Shown piece after piece: positions 5,936-5,937 of a stretch of 5,937 bases of DNA (position 1 is its first letter; each line of letters opens with the position of its first letter). The translations under genes and the position numbers were made by a program. Where the stretch lies: positions 1 to 5,937 of the forward strand of contig CASEST010000057.1 in NCBI GenBank assembly GCA_949290725.1, in the 5' to 3' direction. The notes under the pieces were generated by a model. The model was not told the DNA's origin. It was given only the letters and a program-made list of their open reading frames with translations, and did no database searches. This stretch comes from an uncultured bacterium (GTDB taxonomy: Bacteria; Bacillota_I; Bacilli_A; RFN20; CAG-826).

Positions 5936-5937
5936 TT

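Overview
The window is strongly AT-rich and reads like the genome of a low-GC Bacillota or Mollicutes-related bacterium, perhaps an uncultured gut lineage. All tryptophans in the two long genes (htpG and the acyltransferase) are TGG, and neither gene contains an in-frame TGA, so the standard bacterial code (table 11) fits better than the mycoplasma code. The species cannot be named from the sequence.

Layout, left to right. (1) Positions 2-1039, + strand: the 3' part of a PlsC-like glycerolipid acyltransferase that carries an extra four-cysteine zinc ribbon and a C-terminal tail domain. Its frame is open to the window edge, so the start lies outside. (2) Positions 1042-1085: a hairpin that serves as a bidirectional terminator for two convergent genes. 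(3) Positions 1082-2989, - strand: a complete htpG (bacterial Hsp90) with a strong ribosome binding site and a promoter overlapped by a perfect CIRCE-type inverted repeat, the HrcA heat-shock operator. (4) Positions about 3060-3350: AT-rich spacer without a convincing gene, holding two small repeats. (5) Positions about 3350-5069, - strand: decayed mobile-element DNA. One long reading frame is cut by in-frame stops and, towards its 3' end, by frameshifts. It overlaps the tail of an older upstream gene by 8 bases. Part of it resembles the MuF C-terminal domain seen in phage head proteins and large polyvalent proteins of conjugative elements. (6) Positions 5204-5440, - strand: a tRNA-Asn/tRNA-Glu pair with its own promoter and terminator. 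(7) Positions 5443-5698, - strand: acpP (acyl carrier protein) with an extended -10 promoter. (8) Positions 5736-5756: a terminator. (9) Positions 5774-5935, - strand: the C-terminal end of a small membrane protein that runs off the window.

Functionally this is ordinary chromosome (lipid synthesis, chaperone, tRNAs) interrupted by a degraded mobile-element remnant directly downstream of a tRNA gene pair. The acyltransferase and ACP both belong to phospholipid synthesis but lie in separate transcription units. I see no intact novel system. The most informative points are CIRCE control of htpG, the hidden single-gene nature of the apparent hypothetical ORFs, and the zinc-ribbon architecture of the acyltransferase.
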